NCBI RefSeq assembly: GCF_001541225.1
Contig: NZ_LMTS01000025.1
Location: 85,339 to 149,338 of the forward strand
Direction of reading: 5' to 3'
DNA from: Variovorax sp. WDL1
GTDB lineage: Bacteria; Pseudomonadota; Gammaproteobacteria; Burkholderiales; Burkholderiaceae_C
Length of the DNA: 64,000 nucleotides
The notes beneath the pieces are model-generated. The model saw only the letters and a program-made list of their open reading frames with translations. It had not been told where the DNA came from and did not search any database. Shown in pieces: positions 33,129-40,579 of the stretch. Position 1 is the stretch's first letter. The number at the start of each line of letters is the position of its first letter. A program made the position numbers and the translations under genes.

Positions 33129-34820
33129 CTACTTTGTCTGCGCTAGCATGGCGTCGACCAAGTCCTCTGCGCAGGTGCGCAGCACGGCCTTATCGAAGTA
33201 CGCCAGGAGGCCCGCCAGGAGCGACTGGTCGAAACCCGCATAGAGGCCCCAGGTGTAAACACCCTGCGCGTGCAGTTCCGACTTCTTGATGCGGTGGTCC
33301 GTGATGTGTCCGTCCGTGTAGACGAACACGTAGTCCGCCTCCTTGCACAGCTTCATGTTTGCGCGAATGGCCGCTTCCAGCCCCTCGGCCCCAAACTCGG
33401 CACCGATTCTGGACGTGGTCTCGACCTGCATCGGAAGCTCATAGGTCTCGTGGATTGGCCCTTTTTCGACACCCGTGAGGACGACGTGTCCGGAAAGGAG
33501 CCCCTTGCGTGCCAGCTCCGAGAGCGCGGCGACCAGGATGCGTGCCTCATTGATGTGGAGGCCGTCATTCATGCCCATAGAGCCGGAGCAATCCACCACA
33601 ATCACGATTTTCTTCTTGGCGCGGCCCTGCAACTCCACCTTTCGGTAGGGCGCGCGGCCGACCGCGAAGTGCCTCGCCGAAACCCGCCGCTGTGGCGTCA
33701 AGGTCGAAACATGGCGGCTCTTCGATTCGAAGAACTTCCTCAGCTTCTGGAACACCGCGTCCACCCTTGACGGGTCCACGTAGTGCTCCGCGTCACCGAG
33801 AACGGTGCCTTTTTGCGACACCGGGACGTCCTTAGACGCGTCGTCTTCTGCCTCGGTGCCCTTCCCCCCGCTTCCGCGAGGTGTTTCGCCGCCCATCATG
33901 GGCTTGGCATCCTTGTCGAACTCCGCGAGTGCTTCAGGGCTCGCTTGCAGCCCCTGACCCAGCTGGAGGTCCGAGGAGATTCCCGGAAACTGGCCACTGC
34001 CAGGCGGACGCTCAGGCGGCAGGCCAAACTCGGCAATCCACGCCTTGATGATGGGCATAAGGTCCATCGAGCCGCTTACGGCGACAGCTCGCGCGTAGAA
34101 CAATGCAACCTTCGGCAGCCAGACCTTGAGCGCCGACTTGACGTCAGGCTCCAGGCGCAGACCCGTTGCGTCGATGGCAATGGGCCCGTCGGGCCTTCCT
34201 GCCTTCTTTGCGTTGTAGGTCCAGGCATCGAGGTCAGCAGTCACGTCGTCCAGTGCGCCTTCGCGCTGAATCAACGCGAACAGGACGCTTTCCGGTCGGC
34301 TGTTGAAGTCGCCGTCCTCCATGAGGCGCCATTCGAACTGGTAGCTTGCCTCGCGGCGATACCGGTCCTCGATATACGCATCTTCGAACAGATTCCAGAG
34401 CGAGAACGGTGCCTTCATCTTCGCCAGAGTCTTCTTTGGGACCGTGAGGTCTCGAATCGTGTACAGGGCGTGAGCCCGCTCGTGGTGATAGTGGTTGGCG
34501 ATGTACTTTTCTTGCAGCTCGCTCGAGAGCTTCGGCTTGACCATGTCCTTCTCGAACAGGTCCGTCCCGATGTAGATTCGATGCGGCGGCAGGTGGACCC
34601 AGCAAGCCGTGTCGAACGAAGGCTTCATCTTCACAACCTGCTTCTCGCCCAGCGTTACCGGGCCGAAGATTGCCGCCTGGATTGCGCGGTCGATGCATCC
34701 TTTGAAGAACTGGTCGGACAGCGTGTACCGCCGAGGTGGCGGGGGTGGCGGCGGAGGCGAAGGCGCTACCGGCGCGCCACGTGGTCGCAGAGAGTGCCCT
34801 GCGAAGGAAAGCGCGTGCAT
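33129..34820 (-). CDS. VWA-domain protein with N-terminal HExxH metallopeptidase-like region
   Basis: The 563-residue protein begins with a polyproline stretch (residues 20-30). The N-terminal domain contains HERAH (113-117), an HExxH motif as in DUF2201-type metallopeptidase-like domains. An acidic Gly/Ser linker follows near residues 290-330, and then a C-terminal von Willebrand A domain with the MIDAS motif VVDCSGSMG and later VYTDGH. AAAGGAG precedes the ATG. It lies 15 bp after the MoxR ATPase gene. MoxR/VWA pairs act as metal-dependent chaperones that remodel target complexes. The target here is unknown. Confidence 0.85.
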   Translation of the reverse strand: MHALSFAGHSLRPRGAPVAPSPPPPPPPPRRYTLSDQFFKGCIDRAIQAAIFGPVTLGEKQVVKMKPSFDTACWVHLPPHRIYIGTDLFEKDMVKPKLSSELQEKYIANHYHHERAHALYTIRDLTVPKKTLAKMKAPFSLWNLFEDAYIEDRYRREASYQFEWRLMEDGDFNSRPESVLFALIQREGALDDVTADLDAWTYNAKKAGRPDGPIAIDATGLRLEPDVKSALKVWLPKVALFYARAVAVSGSMDLMPIIKAWIAEFGLPPERPPGSGQFPGISSDLQLGQGLQASPEALAEFDKDAKPMMGGETPRGSGGKGTEAEDDASKDVPVSQKGTVLGDAEHYVDPSRVDAVFQKLRKFFESKSRHVSTLTPQRRVSARHFAVGRAPYRKVELQGRAKKKIVIVVDCSGSMGMNDGLHINEARILVAALSELARKGLLSGHVVLTGVEKGPIHETYELPMQVETTSRIGAEFGAEGLEAAIRANMKLCKEADYVFVYTDGHITDHRIKKSELHAQGVYTWGLYAGFDQSLLAGLLAYFDKAVLRTCAEDLVDAMLAQTK

Positions 34821-34835
34821 TGTTAGCTCCTTTAT

Positions 34836-36197
34836 TTAAGGGAAGTCTTTGTCCAAAGTCGTCGTCACGAACGTCACCTGCTCCGCGACAGGTTTGCCTT
34901 CGCTGGTGCGCGCAACCCACAGAAGAATCTGCGAGCGCAGCCCCTTGACAACGTCCTCATCGACCACCGCCAGCTCGAACGCGCGAGCCATGGTTCGGGT
35001 CGTCGGGATGTTTTTCACCAGCCCGTTGTTCATCGCCTCACCCATGTGCTTGAAGAACTTGAGAGCCTTCGTCACCTCGGTAGCGGAGAGCCTGTTCTTG
35101 ACCGCAATCCCCGTGAGGATGCGCTTCAGTTCAGCCTCGTTCGTGTCCTTGCGCAGCACAATGAATCGCTCGGCCAACGCCGGGTCACAGTCATCCACCG
35201 CGTATTCGGAGCCCACGTTGGTGGTCGCCACGACACAGAGGTTTTCGACCGGGCATTCGAGCGTTTCTTCGCTCGCGATGCCGTCTTCCACAGATACGAT
35301 TCGACCGGTGCGCAGCCGGTACACCCCGTTGTCCGGCGAGAACGCCGTCAGCAGGATGGAGAGCTCGCGATTTGGGATGCGCAGAATTTCGTCCAGCACC
35401 AGCACCGTCTTGCCCTTCTGAGCTTTGCGGAACGCTTCGGAAAGCGGTCCGTCCTTCCACACCATCTGGCCAGGGCCGTATGGCACAAGAAAGCCGAGCA
35501 GGTCGGGCGCCTCGATACCTTCGTGCCCCGGGCATTCCACGTACGGCAGCTTTCGGCTGCGCGCGAACGCGCGAGCTTCGAAGGTCTTGCCTGCGCCGCG
35601 GTCACCCTCGTAGAGCACCGGCACTCGGAAGGCCAGGTCTACGAGGGTGTAGTGCTTCGAGGACACGGCGGCCGTGGCCGGCACGCCGCTTGCAACGGCC
35701 TTGTAGTCCGTTGCCAGCTCGTTCGCGAAGTCCGGGTTGTTCGTCTTCAGGTGAAACAGGAACGTTTCGACGTGCTTGCAAATCTTGTTGCTTCGCATCA
35801 GCCGCCAGAAGTTGCAGCCCGTCGACTCCGCCATTTTGGCGAAGCCTTCGGACATCATCTGGGCAATCAGCGTCCTCGGGTCGGAAGTTCCTTCCGCCGC
35901 CTTTTTGCAGCGCTCCTTCGCTTGCGCGTCGGTGAGGTCCTTGCCTTCGGAGAACTTGTCGCCACACCACAGGTTGTAGGTCGGCGCTCCGGCCAGTTCC
36001 CGGTAGGACACGAAGACCGTGTGGTCGCCTGTCGGGGTCGTCACGCGCGCGCGGTAGGCCGCAGCCAGCGAGACGGACTTGTCGGTGATGTCTTCAAAGG
36101 GGTAAAACAGCTTCTCTAGCTGGGTCACCGTGCCGTCCACGTGGGTGGAGCTGTTCACGAAGAGGTCGAGCTCGAGAGCCGTCTTGTTGTATTGCAT
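34836..36197 (-). CDS. MoxR-like AAA+ ATPase (CbbQ/NorQ type)
   Basis: The 453-residue protein has an uncharacterised N-terminal 180 residues, then a MoxR AAA+ core. This shows Walker A EGDRGAGKT, the PDLLGFLVP pore-loop region, WKDGPLSEAFR, Walker B VLVLDEI, sensor 1 VVATTNVG and the arginine region ALAERF. It forms rings that power the VWA partner encoded 15 bp downstream. The long N-terminal extension is not typical of MoxR and may recognise the substrate. A GCTATACGG box lies 27 nt upstream. Confidence 0.88.
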   Translation of the reverse strand: MQYNKTALELDLFVNSSTHVDGTVTQLEKLFYPFEDITDKSVSLAAAYRARVTTPTGDHTVFVSYRELAGAPTYNLWCGDKFSEGKDLTDAQAKERCKKAAEGTSDPRTLIAQMMSEGFAKMAESTGCNFWRLMRSNKICKHVETFLFHLKTNNPDFANELATDYKAVASGVPATAAVSSKHYTLVDLAFRVPVLYEGDRGAGKTFEARAFARSRKLPYVECPGHEGIEAPDLLGFLVPYGPGQMVWKDGPLSEAFRKAQKGKTVLVLDEILRIPNRELSILLTAFSPDNGVYRLRTGRIVSVEDGIASEETLECPVENLCVVATTNVGSEYAVDDCDPALAERFIVLRKDTNEAELKRILTGIAVKNRLSATEVTKALKFFKHMGEAMNNGLVKNIPTTRTMARAFELAVVDEDVVKGLRSQILLWVARTSEGKPVAEQVTFVTTTLDKDFP

Positions 36198-36224
36198 GGT
36201 TTTCCTTGGTTATGTCCTGCGCCG

Positions 36225-36230
36225 TATAGC
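36225..36230 (-). promoter_or_regulatory. GCTATA -10-like box before MoxR operon
   Basis: It is part of the TATAGCTAGCGG 12-mer shared with the region before the Rad52-like gene. Confidence 0.38.
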
Positions 36231-36342
36231 TAGCGGGGCAGGGCAGCCGAGGAAGGGTTTAGGAGCGCCCGCCGGCGGGGTCCACCAGACTGCAGGCCGG
36301 CGGCCTAAGACCGGTCCAGAGCGCCCCTTTCGGGCGCCGATG

Positions 36343-36370
36343 TTTACTGGCGAGGGCAGGGCGCTATACC
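36343..36370 (+). promoter_or_regulatory. Promoter TTTACT-16-TATACC
   Basis: TTTACT (36343-36348) and TATACC (36365-36370) lie 30 nt before the ATG at 36401. Confidence 0.5.
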
Positions 36371-36400
36371 TCTCAGGCCAACCAGACCAAAGGACAAGTC

Positions 36401-36652
36401 ATGCCGAACCAAGAAAATCAGCACTCCGATTGGCACCGCAAGGGGCATTTCGCCGTCGTGACCCCGCGGCCCCACAATGCCGTCCTCTACGACACCTTCA
36501 GCGACTCGGCCTACGGCGCCCGCGCGGCCTTCGTCTGCGAGCACGCCCTCATCTGGTCGAGCGCCGTGAAGAAGGGCTACACCATGGCCGAGTTCACCAA
36601 GGCCGGTGTGGTCGTCGACACGCGCCAGGCTCAGGCCGTCGAAGAGGGCTGA
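36401..36652 (+). CDS. Small hypothetical protein (83 aa)
   Basis: AAGGA precedes the ATG. The protein is soluble, with an aromatic-rich first half (HRKGHFAVVTPRPHNAVLYDTF) and a helical second half. No family was recognised. It is the first gene of a small plus-strand unit; the next gene starts 66 bp later. Confidence 0.65.
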   Translation: MPNQENQHSDWHRKGHFAVVTPRPHNAVLYDTFSDSAYGARAAFVCEHALIWSSAVKKGYTMAEFTKAGVVVDTRQAQAVEEG

Positions 36653-36718
36653 GGGGCGGCGTCCCCTCCCAAGACCCAGCGGACATTGCCACAGGGAAGA
36701 CCTCAAGGTCACCAACCG

Positions 36719-36970
36719 ATGCATCAAATCAACAAGCAGATATTCAAGACGCCCAGCGGAACAGTCCGCGGGATGGCCCAGCTCGAGGTCGAGCTCAAGG
36801 GCAAGACCCAGACGGCCATCAAGGCTACGTTGCTGACGGACAAGACGCCCGACATCAGCATCAAGCTGCCGTCGCGGCTCACACCCAGCGAGTTGCGCGC
36901 TCTCGGCGCCGGCCTCCTGGCTTTTGCTGACAAGCTCGACGAGCTCGACGCGCCCCGGACCGCGGTCTAA
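36719..36970 (+). CDS. Small hypothetical protein (83 aa)
   Basis: The ATG at 36719 has AAGG 11 nt upstream. The sequence pattern is beta-rich (GTVRGMAQLEVELKGKTQTAIKATLLTDKTPDISIKL, seen as two blocks), followed by one helix (ELRALGAGLLAFADKLDEL). No family was recognised. A strong terminator follows 18 bp after the stop. Confidence 0.68.
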   Translation: MHQINKQIFKTPSGTVRGMAQLEVELKGKTQTAIKATLLTDKTPDISIKLPSRLTPSELRALGAGLLAFADKLDELDAPRTAV

Positions 36971-36988
36971 ATTCGTTTCGCTCATTCC

Positions 36989-37019
36989 AAAGCCCTGTGA
37001 CCTGTTCACAGGGCTTTTT
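36989..37019 (+). terminator. Rho-independent terminator
   Basis: A 12-bp stem AAAGCCCTGTGA and complement with a 5-nt loop is followed by TTC. Confidence 0.92.
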
Positions 37020-37104
37020 CACGCTGGCCCGCACGCGGTGGCGGCCGCGGGCTTGCCGCGCCGGCAGAACGGTGGGACCATCCGCGTCCCAGGAGGTACG
37101 CCTG

Positions 37105-37677
37105 ATGCCTAACCCGACGCCATTCGTTGCCGCGAAGAAGAAGGTCCACAACCGAGGGGTCGCACCGGATGCCTTCCTGGACGAAATCGTCGCATGGGCC
37201 AAAACCGCCCCCGACGACGTCTTCGCCCCTCGACCGCAGCACGAAATCTATTCCGACGTTGCCCCGGTGCTCGGCCCCTTCACGCCTGGGGATATGCGCC
37301 AGAGGAGGGCGGTGATGCTTGAGGTGTTACGGGTGCTCGCCGGCTACGAGAGTTCTTGGAGGTGGACGGCAGGCGTCGATACGACCAACCCGGACTCCAA
37401 CACGCCGTGCACCATCGAGGCCGGAATCTTCCAGGTTTCGGGTAACTCCATGAATTTCGACCAGTCCCTCAAGGACCTGGTGCGAGCCGCCGCCGGCACC
37501 CTCGATTGCGAGACGTTCCAGGCAGTCACCAAGGCCAACCATGCGTTCGCCATCGAGTACTGTGCTCGGCTGCTTCGGTTCACCCTGAAGCACCACGGCC
37601 CCATCCGAGACAAGCACATCCACCAGTGGCTGAGCAAGGAAGCCGTCGCCGAGTTCGAAAAGGCCCTCGCGGCCTGA
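37105..37677 (+). CDS. Lysozyme-superfamily (muramidase/transglycosylase-like) protein
   Basis: A near-perfect Shine-Dalgarno (AGGAGGT) fixes the ATG at 37105. The 190-residue protein contains VLAGYESSWRWTAGVD with the candidate catalytic Glu82, then EAGIFQVSGNSM. These correspond to the ESS and GLMQ blocks of lysozyme-like transglycosylases. No signal peptide is present, so it would need another route to the cell wall, for example a holin or dedicated secretion system. It is the fourth peptidoglycan-active protein in the window. Confidence 0.72.
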   Translation: MPNPTPFVAAKKKVHNRGVAPDAFLDEIVAWAKTAPDDVFAPRPQHEIYSDVAPVLGPFTPGDMRQRRAVMLEVLRVLAGYESSWRWTAGVDTTNPDSNTPCTIEAGIFQVSGNSMNFDQSLKDLVRAAAGTLDCETFQAVTKANHAFAIEYCARLLRFTLKHHGPIRDKHIHQWLSKEAVAEFEKALAA

Positions 37678-37698
37678 AGCTTGCCCCCCCAGGGCGGT

Positions 37699-38532
37699 CT
37701 ACCGCCCGCGCTGCTGCTCGGCAAACGCGCGGATGGCAACCAGCACCTCTTCGGCGCTCGTCGCGGCCCGAAAACGGCCCGCTTCGTGCGGCGTCAAGAC
37801 TTCAGGCACCTGGCCTGGCAGCAGAAATTGGATGCACAGCAGCCCTGCGTCCAAGGCTGCCCGAACACCAGGAGGGCTGTCTTCCACCGCAACGATGGCG
37901 AGCGGGCCGGATTTTGCCGACAAAATCTTTTCGGTCAGCAGCGCGGCGCCTCGCAAATAGCCCTCAGGGTGCGGCTTTGACCGCGCCACATCGTCTGCCG
38001 TCAAGACGAAGGCAAAGTGCTCGCAGGCCGGGCCCACGGTTTTGAGGTTGGCGGTCACCTGGGCAGGGATGCCGCTCGTAACCACGCCCTGGCGCGCCCC
38101 CGCCAATGCGAGTTGGCTGACCACGTCAGGTATCGAGCCACGGGCTTGGATGCGGTGTGCTTGCGCAATGTAGTGGTCCAGGAGCAGAGCAAGCCACTGG
38201 TCCAGCGAGAGTACCTGCTTGATTTCAGGGCGGATGCTCACCAGCCAGTGGTAGACGTTCTTGTCGCCGGCGCCGTATAGCGGCATTTGGGCCTCCACCG
38301 GCGCGCCGTCCGCTCCAGGCACGGTGAAGCGCTGTACCGTCGAGAAAGCAGCTGCGGGAATCTCGACGCCGTAGCGGCGCGCCACCGCCACTAGCTTCTC
38401 CACGTGGAGTGGCTCGCTGTGCACAAGGACGCCGTCAACGTCCCAAAGGACGCCAACGCCGTTCAGGGAGCAGAGGCCGGGAAGGGCGCTCCTGGCGGGA
38501 GCGGCCTGACGCAGGGCAGACGGTTGGGGCAT
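37699..38532 (-). CDS. HAD-superfamily phosphatase/phosphomutase-like
   Basis: The 277-residue protein has the HAD motifs LWDVDGVLVHSEP (nucleophile Asp), VVTSGIP (motif II), KPHPEGYL (motif III Lys) and VEDSPPGVRAAL (motif IV). The C1 cap is helical, as in beta-phosphoglucomutase-like enzymes. The substrate cannot be read from the sequence. The ATG at 38532 is preferred to an extension to 38691, which runs opposite the next gene. It converges on the muramidase-like gene, with 21 bp between the stops. Confidence 0.85.
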   Translation of the reverse strand: MPQPSALRQAAPARSALPGLCSLNGVGVLWDVDGVLVHSEPLHVEKLVAVARRYGVEIPAAAFSTVQRFTVPGADGAPVEAQMPLYGAGDKNVYHWLVSIRPEIKQVLSLDQWLALLLDHYIAQAHRIQARGSIPDVVSQLALAGARQGVVTSGIPAQVTANLKTVGPACEHFAFVLTADDVARSKPHPEGYLRGAALLTEKILSAKSGPLAIVAVEDSPPGVRAALDAGLLCIQFLLPGQVPEVLTPHEAGRFRAATSAEEVLVAIRAFAEQQRGR

Positions 38533-38723
38533 GCCCGGTCTAGCAAGTGGCCCCTGAAAGCCGCACCTCGCGATACACTTTGGACCAGTGGGTAGCAGCC
38601 CCGCCGTTCGCGCCTCCTCCAGGCTTGGTGAATCTGCTCTTCGAACTCTTGTCGCCACCTTGGTTTTCCCAGGCCGGCGTAATGCGAACAACGCCTGTTG
38701 ATGTGCCTGGATATGGAGAAACC

Positions 38724-39413
38724 ATGGAATTCAAATCGACGCATACGCATGACTCGCTTTACGGCCTCAAGGCTCAGGCGGAGGCATTGCAGGTGCAAGC
38801 CAAGGCCTCAGGGCACCCGCTCAAGCGAGCCGACGCATTGGAGGCCGTCGCAAAGCAGAACGGCTTCAGGGACTGGAATGCGGCCGCGGCGGCCGGCAAG
38901 GCCGGAAGGCTCGTCGCAGGCTCGGATGCCGCGCCCTGGACAACCATCGACGCACCGTTGCCCCAGCTTCGGTTGCGCGTGCAACGACCAGGGGACCAGA
39001 GCCATGCAGCGGTGGTTGAGCTCATGCGTTGGGCCAAGCAATTGGATTACATCGGCGACCACGTATCGGACGACCCAGGCGTGGGCGACCTGATGGCCCA
39101 CATCGGAGGTGACATCCCGTACGTGTTCGTCCGTGACCCTGGGCGATTCGAGGACGACCTGTTCCACCTTTGCGACCGGGGTTACGACGACATTGAAGGC
39201 GTGGTGTTCACGCGGGAGCAACTCGAGGAGTCGGGGGTCGTCGCATGGCAGAAGCTTCGTGGCTCCCACGACGGCGACAGGATGTTCTCAGTCGTGGACG
39301 ACAACTTGCGAATGCACTCCGACCGCGTGGAGCTCAAACAAGCCGCGCGTGTTGTCGCGAGCATCGCAATGATGGCGGACCAACTGAGCGACGCGTCAAG
39401 GGCTCGCCCTTAG
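38724..39413 (+). CDS. Protein with N-terminal 'glyoxalase-superfamily'-annotated helical motif (229 aa)
   Basis: GGAGA precedes the ATG. Residues 10-55 (SLYGLKAQAEALQ, then LKRADALEAVAKQNGFRDWNA) match the short helical module found in proteins annotated as glyoxalase superfamily/Glyoxalase_8 on plasmids. The module resembles a DNA- or protein-binding helical hairpin. The remaining 170 residues form a mixed fold rich in Asp. No active-site residues were recognised, so no enzyme function is claimed. It is followed 27 bp later by the WH1 initiator-like gene. Confidence 0.65.
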   Translation: MEFKSTHTHDSLYGLKAQAEALQVQAKASGHPLKRADALEAVAKQNGFRDWNAAAAAGKAGRLVAGSDAAPWTTIDAPLPQLRLRVQRPGDQSHAAVVELMRWAKQLDYIGDHVSDDPGVGDLMAHIGGDIPYVFVRDPGRFEDDLFHLCDRGYDDIEGVVFTREQLEESGVVAWQKLRGSHDGDRMFSVVDDNLRMHSDRVELKQAARVVASIAMMADQLSDASRARP

Positions 39414-39440
39414 AGGGCCGAGCCGAACTGGACCAAAGAT

Positions 39441-39797
39441 ATGGACGATGAGAACCTAGCACTGGCCGCAGTAGCTCGCGCGGTGCACTCGCTTTCTGTT
39501 CCGGAGAAGAGGCTCCTAAGGCTTGCCCTCGAAGGGGCCCCTGGGCGGCGTATCACGCCATCGGAGTACGGTGCAAGGTTCGGGCTCAGCCAAGGCCCCG
39601 CCGCCGCGGACCTGAGAACCGCGGCTGATGGGCTGTTTGACGCAACCGTGAAGTTCCCGGGAAGCCGACCCGGCTCTTACGAGATGCGGCGCCTGCTCAC
39701 TGCCTGCGACCAGAAGGGTCCGGGGTCGGTACGGCTATCCATTGCCTCTGTCGTCCGGGAGCTCCTGGTGCGAATCCCTGAGTACCTCGAGGAATAG
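39441..39797 (+). CDS. WH1-only replication-initiator-like (Rep_3/RepB family) protein
   Basis: The 118-residue protein follows the pattern of the first winged-helix domain of Rep_3 plasmid initiators. It has VHSLSVPEKRLLRLALEG, then ITPSEYGARFGLSQGPAAADLRTAADGLF, and late GSVRLSIASVVRELLVRIPEYLE. Full Rep_3 proteins have two winged helices and 230 or more residues, so the DNA-contacting WH2 is missing. It may be a remnant, or a regulator that pairs with a full initiator elsewhere on the replicon. Palindromes and short direct repeats follow directly. The family match is by eye. Confidence 0.6.
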   Translation: MDDENLALAAVARAVHSLSVPEKRLLRLALEGAPGRRITPSEYGARFGLSQGPAAADLRTAADGLFDATVKFPGSRPGSYEMRRLLTACDQKGPGSVRLSIASVVRELLVRIPEYLEE

Positions 39798-39800
39798 GGG

Positions 39801-39820
39801 TCCGCGCGCTAGCGCGCGGA
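39801..39820. repeat. 20-bp perfect palindrome after WH1 gene
   Basis: TCCGCGCGCT joins its exact complement with no loop, 3 bp after the stop codon. It may act as a terminator or a protein-binding dyad. Confidence 0.6.
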
Positions 39821-39855
39821 ACAGGGAAGGTCGGCGTCGAATCAGCCGCCGGAGA

Positions 39856-39873
39856 CTTCGGATAACCGGTATT
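39856..39873. repeat. 18-bp direct repeat, copy 1 (ATAACCGGTATT core)
   Basis: CTTCGGATAACCGGTATT matches 17 of 18 bases of the sequence at 40527-40544. The two copies bracket the gene at 39977-40432. Confidence 0.7.
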
Positions 39874-39900
39874 TCGATGGCCAAGAGGAGTTCCGTAAGG

Positions 39901-39927
39901 CACTTCAGGCACTTGCGTCACTTCAGG
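39901..39927. repeat. Three tandem 9-mers
   Basis: CACTTCAGG, CACTTGCGT and CACTTCAGG stand end to end in non-coding DNA next to the initiator-like gene. This is iteron-like but very short. Confidence 0.5.
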
Positions 39928-39976
39928 CTCGCGAGGATTGACCCTGCGCGAAAGGGCCAGGGACCAGGCCCCCCGC

Positions 39977-40432
39977 TTATCGGCTATGGCCTCGGGCTAC
40001 GAGCATGGCAGCTTCCTCAGCCAACCCACAGGATGCGGCAGCTGCTGCAAATTCCCTTTGGCCCGCGGTCGTGTTCGGCCACCAGCGAAACGCTGGAGGG
40101 GAGTGGTCGGGTCCTTCCAAAGACCTCAGGGCCGCCTTCCAGACATCGTCTTCCCGTAGCGAATCTGGAGCCGGAAGGGGGTCGAGGCACTCGAGCACGT
40201 CCCCCAGCGACCCGCCACATGCAGTTGCGAGCTGCATCTCCGCTAGCTGAACCACTTCGTCCCTAGTCGCCGAATTTACCCGGTACGAGGCCCAAGGCTT
40301 GTCTTTAACGATGCACAACACTTCACGGTCCTGCATCTGCTGCATGAGCTTCCGAGCGGCGGGTTCCAGCGCCTGGCTACACCGACGGCGCTCGTCGTAG
40401 TGGTCGAGGGATTGCTTGCTAGCTCGTTGCAT
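39977..40432 (-). CDS. Hypothetical protein between the direct repeats (151 aa)
   Basis: The soluble, mostly helical protein starts at ATG 40432. It has a basic N-terminus (MQRASKQSLDHYDERRR), one Trp/Tyr strand (VKDKPWASYRVN) and several long helices. No family was recognised and there is no clear ribosome site. It diverges from the tyrosine recombinase. The two 18-bp repeats flank it, so it could be a cassette moved or controlled by the recombinase. Confidence 0.58.
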   Translation of the reverse strand: MQRASKQSLDHYDERRRCSQALEPAARKLMQQMQDREVLCIVKDKPWASYRVNSATRDEVVQLAEMQLATACGGSLGDVLECLDPLPAPDSLREDDVWKAALRSLEGPDHSPPAFRWWPNTTAGQREFAAAAASCGLAEEAAMLVARGHSR

Positions 40433-40526
40433 GCTGGAGGAATCTCGGGGTTCGGACAGGCGGGGTAGGCGGGGTAGGCGGGCCCAAAATAGTAGCCGAC
40501 GAAACCACTCGAAGTCCCACCTCCTG

Positions 40527-40552
40527 CTTCTGATAACCGGTATTATCAGAAG
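40527..40552. repeat. 26-bp dyad before the active tyrosine recombinase (repeat copy 2)
   Basis: CTTCTGATAA (40527-40536) and TTATCAGAAG (40543-40552) are perfect complements around CCGGTA. The site lies 27 bp before the recombinase start in the divergent region, as expected of an operator or a recombinase core site. Confidence 0.72.
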
Positions 40553-40579
40553 TGTTGGAAAACACGTTCTGGAGACCCC

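Noticed and set aside
39901..39927. Possible CRISPR-like array in the tandem 9-mers
   Set aside because: The units are 9 bp with no spacers; they can at most be iteron-like. No CRISPR array or cas gene was seen in the window.
39742..40266. 174-codon plus frame across the repeats
   Set aside because: Arg/Ser/Pro-rich shadow of the minus-strand gene, and it runs through the tandem 9-mers (HFRHLRHFR artefact).
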